A model generated the notes under the pieces. That model saw nothing but the letters and a program-made list of their open reading frames with translations. It was not told where the DNA came from and made no database searches. DNA of 36,753 nucleotides from a virus. Below, piece after piece: positions 20,435-29,075 of the stretch (positions are counted from its first letter, which is position 1; every line of letters begins with the position of its first letter). The translations under genes and the position numbers were made by a program. The stretch lies in the IMG/VR virus record IMGVR_UViG_3300042564_000835, positions 1 to 36,753 of that record; one strand, 5' to 3'.

Positions 20435-21576
20435 TATCTGCCTACCTTTCCTACTACATAGCATATTGGTTCTAAGATAGCACGATAAATCATGCCAATA
20501 TTGTCTCTAGTTTTACCTCTTTTTTGTTTCCATATATCAGCAGTACGGTGTCTTGCGATATGCTCTAAAACACCCCTTAAAATGCGTTGTAGGGCATTCT
20601 TTTCACCTGCTTTGTAAGCATAGTTTACTAATGGTAAGAATAGAGTGTGATAACCTTTTTCGTATGCTGGGTCTAAGTCTTTAGATTGAGCTAACCAGAT
20701 AGCGTTACGGAAACTACCAAAGCCATATTCAGCGTTCATAGCTGTACATACTATCTTGCCACCACCTGATGTTGTTGATGTAGTAGTTAATGGTTGACCA
20801 GCTACTGTAGAAGTAAATTGTGCAAGTCTTTGGTATGGTAAGTTTTGTTGGAAGTTAAAGCGGTCAATATCTGATTGCAATGCTTTATTAGAGTAATCTT
20901 CACGTGCTTGACCAACATTTAATAATTGTGATGAAGGTGCATAAGTTGATTGTAGAAGTTGTGGTATATATCTAGCAGTACTTTCTTGTAAACCACGTTC
21001 TGTGGCATAGTTTTGATATGCTGCATTACCTGCTTGATTAACTAAAGCATTAGCTAAATTTTCACCTGCTAATCCTTCTAATTGTACTTGTGCTCCTGAA
21101 CCTAAACGACCAGAACCAGATAAATTACTTCTTGTTTGATTAATAGCATCATAATATTGTTTTGCTGCTAAATCTTGTGCTGGTTTTAAAGCTGCTTCAA
21201 GATATGGGTTAGGTCCTAAGTATTGACCACCTAATACGTTTCTTTGTTGACCTAATAACTCACCAATTACAGGTGTAGTAGCACCAACATTAGCTTCTGC
21301 CATCTTTAATGCTGATTCTGTTTGTGCAGATGGACTAACATAAGTTTGACCTTCAAAATATTTTGGTGTATATGTTTCGTATAGTTTTTGAGCCTCTGAT
21401 AAACCTCTTTCAACATAAGGTCTCATAGACGGGTCAATACCAGTTGTTGTTTTTTGCGGTTCTGGGTCGCCTCCCCATAACATAAACCCATTGCGAGTCA
21501 TAAATCCTGTAACAAGCCAATACATTTTATCTTTTAATGAATTGTTATATCCTAAATCGTAACCAAATAATTTCAT
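20434..21576 (-). CDS. Virion structural/ejection protein with KIVCTAMN domain, 380 aa
   Basis: I start it at ATG 21576 (MKLFGYDLGY), preceded by AAGGAAAG. The middle is Gln/Ala-rich and helical (ALKPAQDLAAKQYYDAINQ). Near residue 280 a new domain begins KIVCTAMNAEYGFGSF and continues EKGYHTLFLPLVNYAY. This resembles the KIICTELH...GYH module that ends many phage tail or internal proteins, whose role is unknown. The gene lies between the fibre and internal protein genes. Confidence 0.58.
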   Translation of the reverse strand: MKLFGYDLGYNNSLKDKMYWLVTGFMTRNGFMLWGGDPEPQKTTTGIDPSMRPYVERGLSEAQKLYETYTPKYFEGQTYVSPSAQTESALKMAEANVGATTPVIGELLGQQRNVLGGQYLGPNPYLEAALKPAQDLAAKQYYDAINQTRSNLSGSGRLGSGAQVQLEGLAGENLANALVNQAGNAAYQNYATERGLQESTARYIPQLLQSTYAPSSQLLNVGQAREDYSNKALQSDIDRFNFQQNLPYQRLAQFTSTVAGQPLTTTSTTSGGGKIVCTAMNAEYGFGSFRNAIWLAQSKDLDPAYEKGYHTLFLPLVNYAYKAGEKNALQRILRGVLEHIARHRTADIWKQKRGKTRDNIGMIYRAILEPICYVVGKVGR

Positions 21577-21586
21577 GTTGCTTTCC

Positions 21587-21985
21587 TTAAAGTGTAAATT
21601 CCCATGTTGAAGGTTTAAAACCCATGTGTAGAGCTTTTTTATCCCAGCCACGTCTTTGAGATGTAAAAGTAATTCTTGTTTTACTGCCTTGTTTTGCTAT
21701 TGCTTGAATTTCTTGCCATGCTTCTTGAAGTAGTAATTCGTGATTAATTGATGACCATGCTGCCCATACATGAAGTGCATTACCCATAGGCTGTAATACT
21801 ACAAAGCCATAAGGTTTGTTATCGGCTATAGCTAGAAATGCCATAGAACGCTGTTCGTAACAATCACAATAGACATCCTCTGCTAACCACTCAGGATGAC
21901 CTTTGCTTCTGACTATTTCAAGACCATGTTTAATAAACTCCCAATGAGTCCTAAGCTGGTCTTTAGGTATGTAATGTAAAATCAT
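21587..21985 (-). CDS. GNAT-fold-like protein, 132 aa (gp13-like)
   Basis: The central strand-turn-strand MAFLAIADNKPYGFVVLQP and the end HMGFKPSTWEFTL have the outline of an acetyltransferase fold. Phage proteins of this type lie before internal virion genes, as does T7 gp13. An acetyl-CoA loop is not obvious, so it may be structural rather than enzymatic. It overlaps the fibre gene by 4 nt. Confidence 0.58.
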   Translation of the reverse strand: MILHYIPKDQLRTHWEFIKHGLEIVRSKGHPEWLAEDVYCDCYEQRSMAFLAIADNKPYGFVVLQPMGNALHVWAAWSSINHELLLQEAWQEIQAIAKQGSKTRITFTSQRRGWDKKALHMGFKPSTWEFTL

Positions 21986-22791
21986 CCTACTATTATATAA
22001 CGATATACCTTATTCGTGCCTGTATTTGCAGGGTGACTGATAGTTGCTTGTCCATTTTGTTGTGAGCTAATGTAAGGCTCTGTAAATAAGTTAGTTGTAA
22101 ATGAGTTAGCACTTAAATACTGAATAGTAACAATAGCACTAGGTGTTGCAGGTCTAGTAGGTGTTGTTTGTGCTGCTAAATGTTCTACTGTTACTAATTT
22201 AGAGCTTGTAGCCCATGCTAAACTTACATAATCATCTTTAGCAAGTTCTATGTTAAAGTTTAATGCTGCAATAACATGACCTTTAACGCTACCATGTTTA
22301 CTATCTACAGAAAACTTACTGTTAGAACCTGCAACATCTGAACCATTCTTTTTAAACCATATATCTACGTCTTGTATTTGTGAATCATCATTAGCAAGCT
22401 GAATACTAAACTGAACGTTATAAAGACCAGAATAGTCTACTTTTATCTTATAACCATCTACACGACTTGTGCCTAAAGAGTAGTCTGTAGTATCAAGTGT
22501 AATATTGCCTGTAGCTGTAATAGTTGCTAAACTTTGGTCTGTTGTATCTTGAAACGCACCGTATGGGAAGTATGTACTAGCTGACGTTTGTGTTTTAGGT
22601 TCTAGCCCAATATAAGAGTTATAACCTATACGTTCATCATAGATAGTTGTAGATGAAGCACCACCTGCAACTAATGTAATATCACCTGTATTGTTAGACT
22701 TACCTTCTACAAGGTTGTTCACAATTTCAGCTACACTTCTAGCATCACCACCTGTCCAAGGTAGTTTACGGTACATATCACTACGTGCCAT
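21982..22791 (-). CDS. Tail or head fibre protein with C1q-like domain, 269 aa
   Basis: The start MARSDMYRKLPWTGGDARS occurs in aquatic phage fibre proteins. A beta sandwich follows (DYSGLYNVQFSIQLAN, DVDIWFKKNGSDV, DDYVSLAW), like C1q/TNF-type jelly-roll domains used for receptor binding or virion decoration. It is coupled 1 nt with the tail nozzle gene. Confidence 0.68.
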   Translation of the reverse strand: MARSDMYRKLPWTGGDARSVAEIVNNLVEGKSNNTGDITLVAGGASSTTIYDERIGYNSYIGLEPKTQTSASTYFPYGAFQDTTDQSLATITATGNITLDTTDYSLGTSRVDGYKIKVDYSGLYNVQFSIQLANDDSQIQDVDIWFKKNGSDVAGSNSKFSVDSKHGSVKGHVIAALNFNIELAKDDYVSLAWATSSKLVTVEHLAAQTTPTRPATPSAIVTIQYLSANSFTTNLFTEPYISSQQNGQATISHPANTGTNKVYRYIIVG

Positions 22792-24401
22792 TATCTAGTT
22801 CCTTGTTCAGAGTAATCTATATCCATACCAATTGCAGATGACCAGTTAGCACCGGTAGGTGTTAAAGCTATTCTATGATAACGACCTGCACTTCTTACAG
22901 AGCATCTATCTTCTGCTGTAGCTGATACAGATGAACTATAAGTAATAGTATCATCTAACATTCTACGACTTGCTACTTGCACGTTTGCAGAGCCATTATC
23001 TACAGAAGGTCTAATAAGAGTTAAGACAGAGTTATAACCATATTCTAGGTCATTAGTAATGATAGAACCTGTAGCGTTAGTTCCTGTGAATGTAATAATT
23101 CTAGTATCACGAACACCACCGAATAAGAACTTACCGCCTTTATATAGTCTATCGTCTAGTGTTGTTACAAGTGTATTTTCTGTTTTAAGTCCTGCTGCTG
23201 ATGCTGCCATATCTATGGCTACACCTGTGCCTGAGCCTGCACCTGTAGCTGTAAATAATACACCTACAGTATTAGCAACTGCACCTATAGCTGTAAAACT
23301 TGTATTGCCTACTGTTCTAATTGTATAAGACTTGCCTACGACAAATGAACCTGCATTAATATTGTAAGCAGCATCAAGACCGTCTAATGTTGCACCTGGA
23401 GTAGCTAGTGTAGATAAATAGTCTACATCTGTATCTGCTTCACACCATTTTTGTGTTTCAAAGTTATAGATAAGTAGTGAACGACCACCAGAAATATTGC
23501 CATAATTCCAAATGACTAAATTACGTTCAGGGTCTACTGCTGTTGATATAGAGTCAATATCACCAATGTTAGCGTTGTTAAAGAAGTATCTGTCTACTTT
23601 TTCAGAGCCTATACCTGTTAATGTTTGACCATTGGTCGCATAAAAACCGTCATCTGATAAGAAGTAAGCTGTACCTGAGTATTGTGCTATAGAATTACCT
23701 TCTATACAACCTACGTTACGAGAGATAGTGTCAAATTGGAATATAAGCGGTGTGCCTATATATGACATTCTGACAATGGCTTTTTCTAAGAATACAATAC
23801 CAAACTCACCACCTACGACACCGGTGATATCACCACCATCAGGGATAATTTGATAGTCACTTTGAGATGTTGCTGTAGTAGTCCAAGTGCTTGCATCATT
23901 GATACCTGACCATTGCACCTTACTAGGTGATGTACCTGCACCAATATTACCTGCGACTACAAAGTCACGAACTACTGTAATGTATTTAGAAATAGGGGCA
24001 TCTGAACTTACGTCTGCAAAAGCTGTAGAACTGTTTACGTCAAAAGACTGTATCTTTTCAGAGCCATTAGATGCAATTGCAAGACTACCAAACTGTAAAA
24101 ATTGCCATCTATTTGTACCTGTATAACCACCTGACTTAGACTTGTCTACTAGAGATAAGTCATTATTGTCTACTTTAAATAGTTTAGTAGCACCACCAGC
24201 AAAGATAAATACGTCATTGTCTAGTTTAGCAGCAAAGCAATTATTCAAGTTTTCTGAAGCTGCACTTGAAAATGTTACTGCTGACTTAAATGGACCATAT
24301 CCTACAGCTAAAGGAATGACATTATTAGCTTCTGATACAGAGTCTAATATACTAGGTTGGTCAGGTAACCAGTCTTTAAAAGATATGCGTTGTACTGGCA
24401 T
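22791..24401 (-). CDS. Tail nozzle / P22 gp10-like protein, 536 aa
   Basis: Repeated propeller-like strands (FIFAGGATKLFKV, LAIASNGSEKIQSF, DFVVAGNIG, TAYFLSDDGFYATNG) and the phrase IVFLEKAIVRMSYIG are typical of the gp10-like stabilisation or nozzle protein of podoviruses, which closes the tail tube. Near residues 345-400 there is an inserted Thr/Gly-rich module (see findings). It is the largest tail protein in the window. Confidence 0.8.
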   Translation of the reverse strand: MPVQRISFKDWLPDQPSILDSVSEANNVIPLAVGYGPFKSAVTFSSAASENLNNCFAAKLDNDVFIFAGGATKLFKVDNNDLSLVDKSKSGGYTGTNRWQFLQFGSLAIASNGSEKIQSFDVNSSTAFADVSSDAPISKYITVVRDFVVAGNIGAGTSPSKVQWSGINDASTWTTTATSQSDYQIIPDGGDITGVVGGEFGIVFLEKAIVRMSYIGTPLIFQFDTISRNVGCIEGNSIAQYSGTAYFLSDDGFYATNGQTLTGIGSEKVDRYFFNNANIGDIDSISTAVDPERNLVIWNYGNISGGRSLLIYNFETQKWCEADTDVDYLSTLATPGATLDGLDAAYNINAGSFVVGKSYTIRTVGNTSFTAIGAVANTVGVLFTATGAGSGTGVAIDMAASAAGLKTENTLVTTLDDRLYKGGKFLFGGVRDTRIITFTGTNATGSIITNDLEYGYNSVLTLIRPSVDNGSANVQVASRRMLDDTITYSSSVSATAEDRCSVRSAGRYHRIALTPTGANWSSAIGMDIDYSEQGTR

Positions 24402-24402
24402 A

Positions 24403-25107
24403 TTAAGCCTTCATAATATAGCAAAGAGCATAGTAAGGAGGTAAGTTAGCATTAGTACCACTAGAGCCTGTTGTAGAGTTTGCTACTGTAATACCTGTTG
24501 TTGCAGTAGAAGTGCTAACTGTACCACTATCACGAATACCTGCATTTCCACCACCAACTGTATCTGCAGCACTATAAGGAAGTGTATGTGCATGTCCAGG
24601 GTCTGTTACAGTTGCAGTATGAGTATGAGATACGACTATAGCATCTGCACTACCACCTGTTGCACCTACAGCATAAGTAGATGTAGCACCTACTACAAAA
24701 CGGTTACGTAAGTCTGGAGTAGAACTTGAACCATCACATAATAACCATCCACTAGGAATAGTGGCTGAAGAACCTGACCATAGCATTATCATGCCAGCTA
24801 CAAAAGCAGTACCCCATGTAGGTGTTGTGCTACCGCCTGCTGATAACAATACTTGACCAGAAGCACCTGCAGTTCCATCTAGTCTAAATGCACCTGTAAT
24901 ATCAACTGTGCCTGAAGAAACTAATGTACCTGCTACTGTAAATGGGTCACCACTAGAACCTGTTTGTTGGTCTTTAAGTAATGCCATTAAACTACGAACA
25001 GCGTTGTTTAAGTTAGCTGGTGAACAACCTTCAGCAATATTGATATTAGTTATATCTGTATTATCTGCTGCTGTTGTGCTAAATTCTGAAATTTTGGTTT
25101 TTGCCAT
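24403..25107 (-). CDS. Tail fibre with phage collar domain, 234 aa
   Basis: The collar motif is clear: GMIMLWSGSSATIPSGWLLC followed by DG...TPDLRNRFVVG, then a His-rich region with HTHTATVTDPGHAHTL and the end NLPPYYALCYIMK. This is the Phage Tail Collar family seen in short tail fibres such as T4 gp12. The HxH pairs probably bind metal in the trimer. It likely binds the host surface. Confidence 0.88.
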   Translation of the reverse strand: MAKTKISEFSTTAADNTDITNINIAEGCSPANLNNAVRSLMALLKDQQTGSSGDPFTVAGTLVSSGTVDITGAFRLDGTAGASGQVLLSAGGSTTPTWGTAFVAGMIMLWSGSSATIPSGWLLCDGSSSTPDLRNRFVVGATSTYAVGATGGSADAIVVSHTHTATVTDPGHAHTLPYSAADTVGGGNAGIRDSGTVSTSTATTGITVANSTTGSSGTNANLPPYYALCYIMKA

Positions 25108-25110
25108 TTT

Positions 25111-25770
25111 TTATCCTTGTCTAAGCCATGTATCTGATGATGGTGAAATTGTTGTCCATGTGTCTGAACTTGCTGATGATGGTGTCCATGTATCTGAAGA
25201 TGGTGTGACAGGTGTCCATCCTTCACCTTGTATAATTCCGTTTGCTGTAACTGTGGCTATAGGTGTAATAGATGCACTTGCACCTGCTACAATACCACCT
25301 AAACAATAGACACTTGCATTAGCGACTATGTGTCCATTACCACTTACTACATATCCTCCTAAACAAGATACAGTTGCATTTCCTGTAATGCTTGCAGCAT
25401 TTGTTCTTATAACTACATAATTAAGTTCTACTGAACCGTTAGCAGTAATACTTGCTGAACCTGTAATCTCAAACGAACCTAGTGCAGTTACAGTAGCGTT
25501 ACCTGTAATTGAACCTGCACCATTTCTTATGCGTAAGTAAACAGCACTTACATCAGCAGTTCCATTTATAGAACCAGTATTTAATCGTATTCTTGTTGCA
25601 TCACTTGTGACAGTAGCGTCTGCTGTAATAGCAGCACTAAATGGTTTTATTGCATTAGCGTTAGCAGTAACAATTGCGTTTGCATCTACTTGAGCAGAGG
25701 CTAATACTATGCCTCCTATCTTACCTAGTGTGCTGAAGGAGGTTTCAGCAAATGCACTTATGCCAAACAT
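25111..25770 (-). CDS. Repetitive beta fibre protein, 219 aa
   Basis: The middle has imperfect repeats of about 24 residues with the consensus GSITGNATVTALG, likely a beta-helical shaft. The C-terminus has three SSDTW units (SSDTWTPSSASSDTWTTISP). The opening MFGISAFAETSFSTLG is a common start for small phage fibre proteins. Repeat number may vary between strains. Confidence 0.62.
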   Translation of the reverse strand: MFGISAFAETSFSTLGKIGGIVLASAQVDANAIVTANANAIKPFSAAITADATVTSDATRIRLNTGSINGTADVSAVYLRIRNGAGSITGNATVTALGSFEITGSASITANGSVELNYVVIRTNAASITGNATVSCLGGYVVSGNGHIVANASVYCLGGIVAGASASITPIATVTANGIIQGEGWTPVTPSSDTWTPSSASSDTWTTISPSSDTWLRQG

Positions 25771-25773
25771 TTA

Positions 25774-26139
25774 TTACACAGCCTCTTCTACTAAATCCCA
25801 AGATGTTGTTGCTTCATTCCATGTATATCTTTTATTGTCTGTAGGATAATCTACAGGAGCTTTCCATTGGCAAGTTGCTTCATTTAATAACCATGAATTA
25901 AATGGTTTAGGTGCAATAAAAGCATCTAATGTTTCATTATAAGTGTATCCTACACCAGCATAATTCTTACGAATGTTCCCGTTATAAGATGTTTGTTTCC
26001 AAGTACCACCTAAAAGATTAGAGCAAAAGTCTGTACCTATTTGTTCAATCTCAACACCTTCTTCATTGGAAGTATCTTTGTTATCTACCACTATAACTTT
26101 AGTTACAATGTTATTTTCTGTTTGTGCAAAATGTGCCAA
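25774..26139 (-). CDS. Conserved tail-region protein, 121 aa
   Basis: MAHFAQTENNIVTKVIVVDN, GGTWKQTSYNGNIRKNYAG and CQWKAPVDYP with TWNEATTSW are conserved in a protein of unknown function common among cyanophages and other aquatic phages, usually near fibres. It is probably a virion or fibre-associated protein. Confidence 0.68.
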   Translation of the reverse strand: MAHFAQTENNIVTKVIVVDNKDTSNEEGVEIEQIGTDFCSNLLGGTWKQTSYNGNIRKNYAGVGYTYNETLDAFIAPKPFNSWLLNEATCQWKAPVDYPTDNKRYTWNEATTSWDLVEEAV

Positions 26140-26154
26140 GTTACTGCTCCTTAA

Positions 26155-26997
26155 TTAACTTAATGTTCCGCTAGATGTAAATGTATGAATTGTGTTTCCA
26201 CCTGATGATGTTACAGTTCCGCCTGTAAATACTTGTGAGCCAGCGTATGAGATAATAACTACGCCTGAACCGCCTGTTCCTGCTGAGCCTTGATAAATGC
26301 TATAAGCTCCACCACCACCACCACCTGTGTTTGCAGTTCCTGAAACCGCATTTGATATTAAGTAAGCCGCACCAGCTCCACCGCCCCCAGTTCCACCTGT
26401 TCCAGCTGTATTAGTTCCAGCTCCACCACCACCGCCAGCATAGGTTACTGAGCTACCTGAAATAGAAGATGCACTTCCGTTACCACCATTACCTCCTACA
26501 CCATAAGTAACATTGGCTGCTCCTGCTGCACCAGCACCGCCTCCACCTGCGGCAGCGTTACCTCCTCCACCAGCAGTTGCACCAGCATTACCTTGTCCTG
26601 CTGTTGCTGCTCCGCCTGTTCCACCTGCATAAGGTGATACGCTAGAATTACCGCCACCACCACCTGAACCTCCATCTTTTCCGTTGTTGCCAGGTGAAGC
26701 TGCAACTCCACCTCCACCACCACCACCTACAGAGGTTACAGTAGTAAGCCCTGTGCCTGAAATAGAGGAGTCTGTTCCGTTTGTTCCTTGAAGAGATGTG
26801 CTTCCTGCACCACCACCACCAACAGTAATTGTATATGTTGTAGTTGTAGATAATGTAAATGTAGAAGCTAAATACCCACCAGCACCAGCACCACCAAAAC
26901 CACCACCACCGCCACCACCAGCCACAGAAAGATAGGATGCAGATACAGTAGTGATAGTAGGTTTTGAACCAATAAACATTTGCATTATTCCACTCAT
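26155..26997 (-). CDS. Polyglycine-rich adhesin, 280 aa
   Basis: From ATG 26997 (MSGIMQMF) the first 30 residues are ordinary, then some 200 residues are dominated by runs of five to seven Gly separated by Ser/Thr/Ala blocks. It ends GSGVVIISYAG and TIHTFTSSGTL. Gly-rich sandwiches of polyproline-II helices are known in phage receptor-binding tips (T4-like gp38, S16). A receptor-binding role is likely. Start overlaps the previous stop (TAATG). Confidence 0.72.
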   Translation of the reverse strand: MSGIMQMFIGSKPTITTVSASYLSVAGGGGGGGFGGAGAGGYLASTFTLSTTTTYTITVGGGGAGSTSLQGTNGTDSSISGTGLTTVTSVGGGGGGGVAASPGNNGKDGGSGGGGGNSSVSPYAGGTGGAATAGQGNAGATAGGGGNAAAGGGGAGAAGAANVTYGVGGNGGNGSASSISGSSVTYAGGGGGAGTNTAGTGGTGGGGAGAAYLISNAVSGTANTGGGGGGAYSIYQGSAGTGGSGVVIISYAGSQVFTGGTVTSSGGNTIHTFTSSGTLS

Positions 26998-27614
26998 TAT
27001 GTAATATTTCCTGAAATAACACAAACTGTTGAACTAATAAATAATATTGTAGCTACGCCTCTTGTTGCTAAAGTTACAGACGCTTTATCTGAATCTGTAC
27101 CTGCTATATATGCTGTAGTAATTGTACAAGTGATTGTTATATTTCCTGATGTATTATTAAATATTGAAATAGCGTCACCTTCAGCAAATGTTGCATCTGG
27201 TATAGTAATAGAACCACCTGAACCAACTTGTACATATTTACCAACATCTGCTGTAGCTAAAGTATATGAACCTGTTTTAGTTCCAACTGCTGGAATATTT
27301 AAAAATCCTAAAGTACATGTTGCGTTAGGTAGTGTATATGTTGTTGTGCCTGCTGTAGCTTGAGCATTAAGTGTAGATGTACCACTTGTAGAACCAGCTA
27401 ATTTTAAGTTTCCTGAATTAAATGTTTGAGTAGCTGTAAATGTAGCTGCTGTGCCTGGAGCTACATAGTCTGTACCAGCAGAAGCCGCAGTTAATCCAGT
27501 AGAGCCATCACCTTTTTGAAGTGCTGTACTAGAAGTTAAGCCAATAATAGTATCGCCTGACTGTAATTCTTGTATTGTTGTGCCATTAAGCACTAATCCA
27601 TAACGAGTTGCCAT
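26997..27614 (-). CDS. Fibre protein, 205 aa
   Basis: The start MATRYGLVLNGTTIQELQSG and the region AGTDYVAPGTAATFTATQTF with YTLPNATCTLGF are typical of phage fibre shafts. The C-terminus (GSITIPDATFAEGDAISIF) is a beta domain often found in tail spikes. It lies beside the Gly-rich adhesin. Confidence 0.65.
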   Translation of the reverse strand: MATRYGLVLNGTTIQELQSGDTIIGLTSSTALQKGDGSTGLTAASAGTDYVAPGTAATFTATQTFNSGNLKLAGSTSGTSTLNAQATAGTTTYTLPNATCTLGFLNIPAVGTKTGSYTLATADVGKYVQVGSGGSITIPDATFAEGDAISIFNNTSGNITITCTITTAYIAGTDSDKASVTLATRGVATILFISSTVCVISGNIT

Positions 27615-27622
27615 AATTTTCC

Positions 27623-28060
27623 TTAACTTACTGTAACATTAATTGTTGAGCCACTTCTATTTAATACAGGTAAAAAACCATTAGCCAAAGCAACGTCAGC
27701 AGTAGTTGTATCTCTTTTAGTCACTACCATTTTAGTAGGTAAATTACCTAAATAGATTGCTTTTTCAGCAGGGTAAGTAACAAAGACATCTTTTGTACCT
27801 GCACTAAAATTAACTGCACTTCCACTATTGCTAGACTCTAATATAGTATCTCTAGATAAAGTAGTGCCTGATAGTGTATATGTTCCTACACCTACTTCCC
27901 ATTCATTTGTATTGGCTAACTGTATCGTATAGAACGTAGTATTAGTATCACCAATTACAGAGAATGACTGAAATCCTGTAGTAGCACCGCCTAATGTAAT
28001 TGTGCCTGTGCCTGTGGTCGTAGTGGTTTCTCTTACCCTATCTTTAACGACTAGAGCCAT
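27623..28060 (-). CDS. Small virion/fibre protein, 145 aa
   Basis: MALVVKDRVRETTTTTGTGT and the strand ANTNEWEVGVGTYT with LSRDTILESSNSG occur in many phage structural proteins of unknown exact role, near tail fibres. It is beta-rich throughout. Confidence 0.65.
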   Translation of the reverse strand: MALVVKDRVRETTTTTGTGTITLGGATTGFQSFSVIGDTNTTFYTIQLANTNEWEVGVGTYTLSGTTLSRDTILESSNSGSAVNFSAGTKDVFVTYPAEKAIYLGNLPTKMVVTKRDTTTADVALANGFLPVLNRSGSTINVTVS

Positions 28061-28069
28061 GATTTATCC

Positions 28070-28456
28070 TTACGCTAATGTAACTGAAAGGTTACCTGTT
28101 GAAATCTTAAAGATATCGCCAGAGTCAATAGCTTTAGCTGTATCCAAAGCTGTATGGTATAAAAGATTTCCTGATGTTGCTGCGTCATTAATACCAATCC
28201 AACCTACTGTTCCCCATGAAGCTGTTGCTGTTGGGAATGTAACGTCAGCAGAGTTTGTAGATGCACCGTTAGATGGTGCACCAAATGTAACTGCTGTTCT
28301 AGCGTATGAACCACCGGATACTTCTGTACCACTACCTGCGTCTGTAGGGTCTGAAGTCCATAGTGATACATATACTGTTGCGACTGATGTATATGTTGTG
28401 TTGCGTAGAGTTGCATTGATTAATGCGTTCTCTAAAAAGTTACTCATTTCTGCCAT
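28070..28456 (-). CDS. Structural protein, 128 aa (fibre-associated)
   Basis: MSNFLENALINATLRNTTYT, VYVSLWTSDPT and SYARTAVTFGAPSNG are found in a common phage structural family (often called tail fibre-like). The second Met (MSNF) could be the real start. It is predicted all-beta and located between adaptor and fibre genes. Confidence 0.65.
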   Translation of the reverse strand: MAEMSNFLENALINATLRNTTYTSVATVYVSLWTSDPTDAGSGTEVSGGSYARTAVTFGAPSNGASTNSADVTFPTATASWGTVGWIGINDAATSGNLLYHTALDTAKAIDSGDIFKISTGNLSVTLA

Positions 28457-28466
28457 GATTTTTCCT

Positions 28467-29075
28467 TTATCTTGGTGTTACGCTTAATGTTGTGTATGGA
28501 TATGTTGCACCTAAATCACTCTTCTTAATATTCGCAATTGCTCTATCGTATAAAGCAGACCATGTAGCAATTCTTTGGTCGTTCATAAGATATGGTTCTG
28601 CCTCTGCTAGAGTTGCGTAAAGTAGAGCATCTGGATAGTATGCTAAGAACAAATTACTAGCTGTTGTGCTAGAGATAAATGTAGGTTGAGCATAATATAA
28701 AATTTGAACTGTGTAGCTTGTATCAGGACCTGGTGCAAACTTAAATTCTGTACCTAACATTGTAAAATAGTGAGGTCTGCCTGATAATGTTGTTTGACCA
28801 TCTCTAAAGAATAAGTCAGGTGACTGAAACTCTAGTAACACAGGTGGGTTACCTAACATGTGTATTTCTCTGACTTCTAAAAAGTCTGTAGGAAAGCCTA
28901 CTGTGCTATCTGTAGTGTCAGCAGTAGCGACTTTTAACATTCTTTCTGTTCTTAAATCACGAGTCATTCTAAATTGTGCCATCTGAATGAAGTCAGGTAT
29001 CTGTGATGTTAAGTCTGTTCGTGCTAAGTAGTTTTCTACCGTAGTTACAAACGAGGTATAGTTAGTAAACGCCAT
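28467..29075 (-). CDS. Head-tail adaptor (gp4/SU10-like), 202 aa
   Basis: MAFTNYTSFVTTVENYLAR and PDFIQMAQFRMTRDLR, then FPTDFLEVREIHM and YPDALLYATLAEAEPYLMND are the pattern of phage adaptor proteins that bind under the portal ring and seat the tail nozzle. Its place after the portal and capsid and before tail genes agrees. It overlaps the sugar-enzyme-like gene by 14 nt. Confidence 0.75.
   Translation of the reverse strand: MAFTNYTSFVTTVENYLARTDLTSQIPDFIQMAQFRMTRDLRTERMLKVATADTTDSTVGFPTDFLEVREIHMLGNPPVLLEFQSPDLFFRDGQTTLSGRPHYFTMLGTEFKFAPGPDTSYTVQILYYAQPTFISSTTASNLFLAYYPDALLYATLAEAEPYLMNDQRIATWSALYDRAIANIKKSDLGATYPYTTLSVTPR

Noticed and set aside
22500-24400. Plus-strand frames of 79-100 codons opposite the fibre and nozzle genes
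   Set aside because: They lack ribosome sites and lie antisense to well supported structural genes with consistent coding pattern.
26240-26920. CRISPR-like or tandem-repeat array
   Set aside because: The short GGN repeats are irregular and in frame with a protein; there are no fixed repeats with unique spacers.
26496-27022. Trp- or Val-rich frames within the Gly-rich adhesin
   Set aside because: They are frame shifts of GGT/GGA repeats; composition is implausible and the adhesin frame has coupled start and stop.
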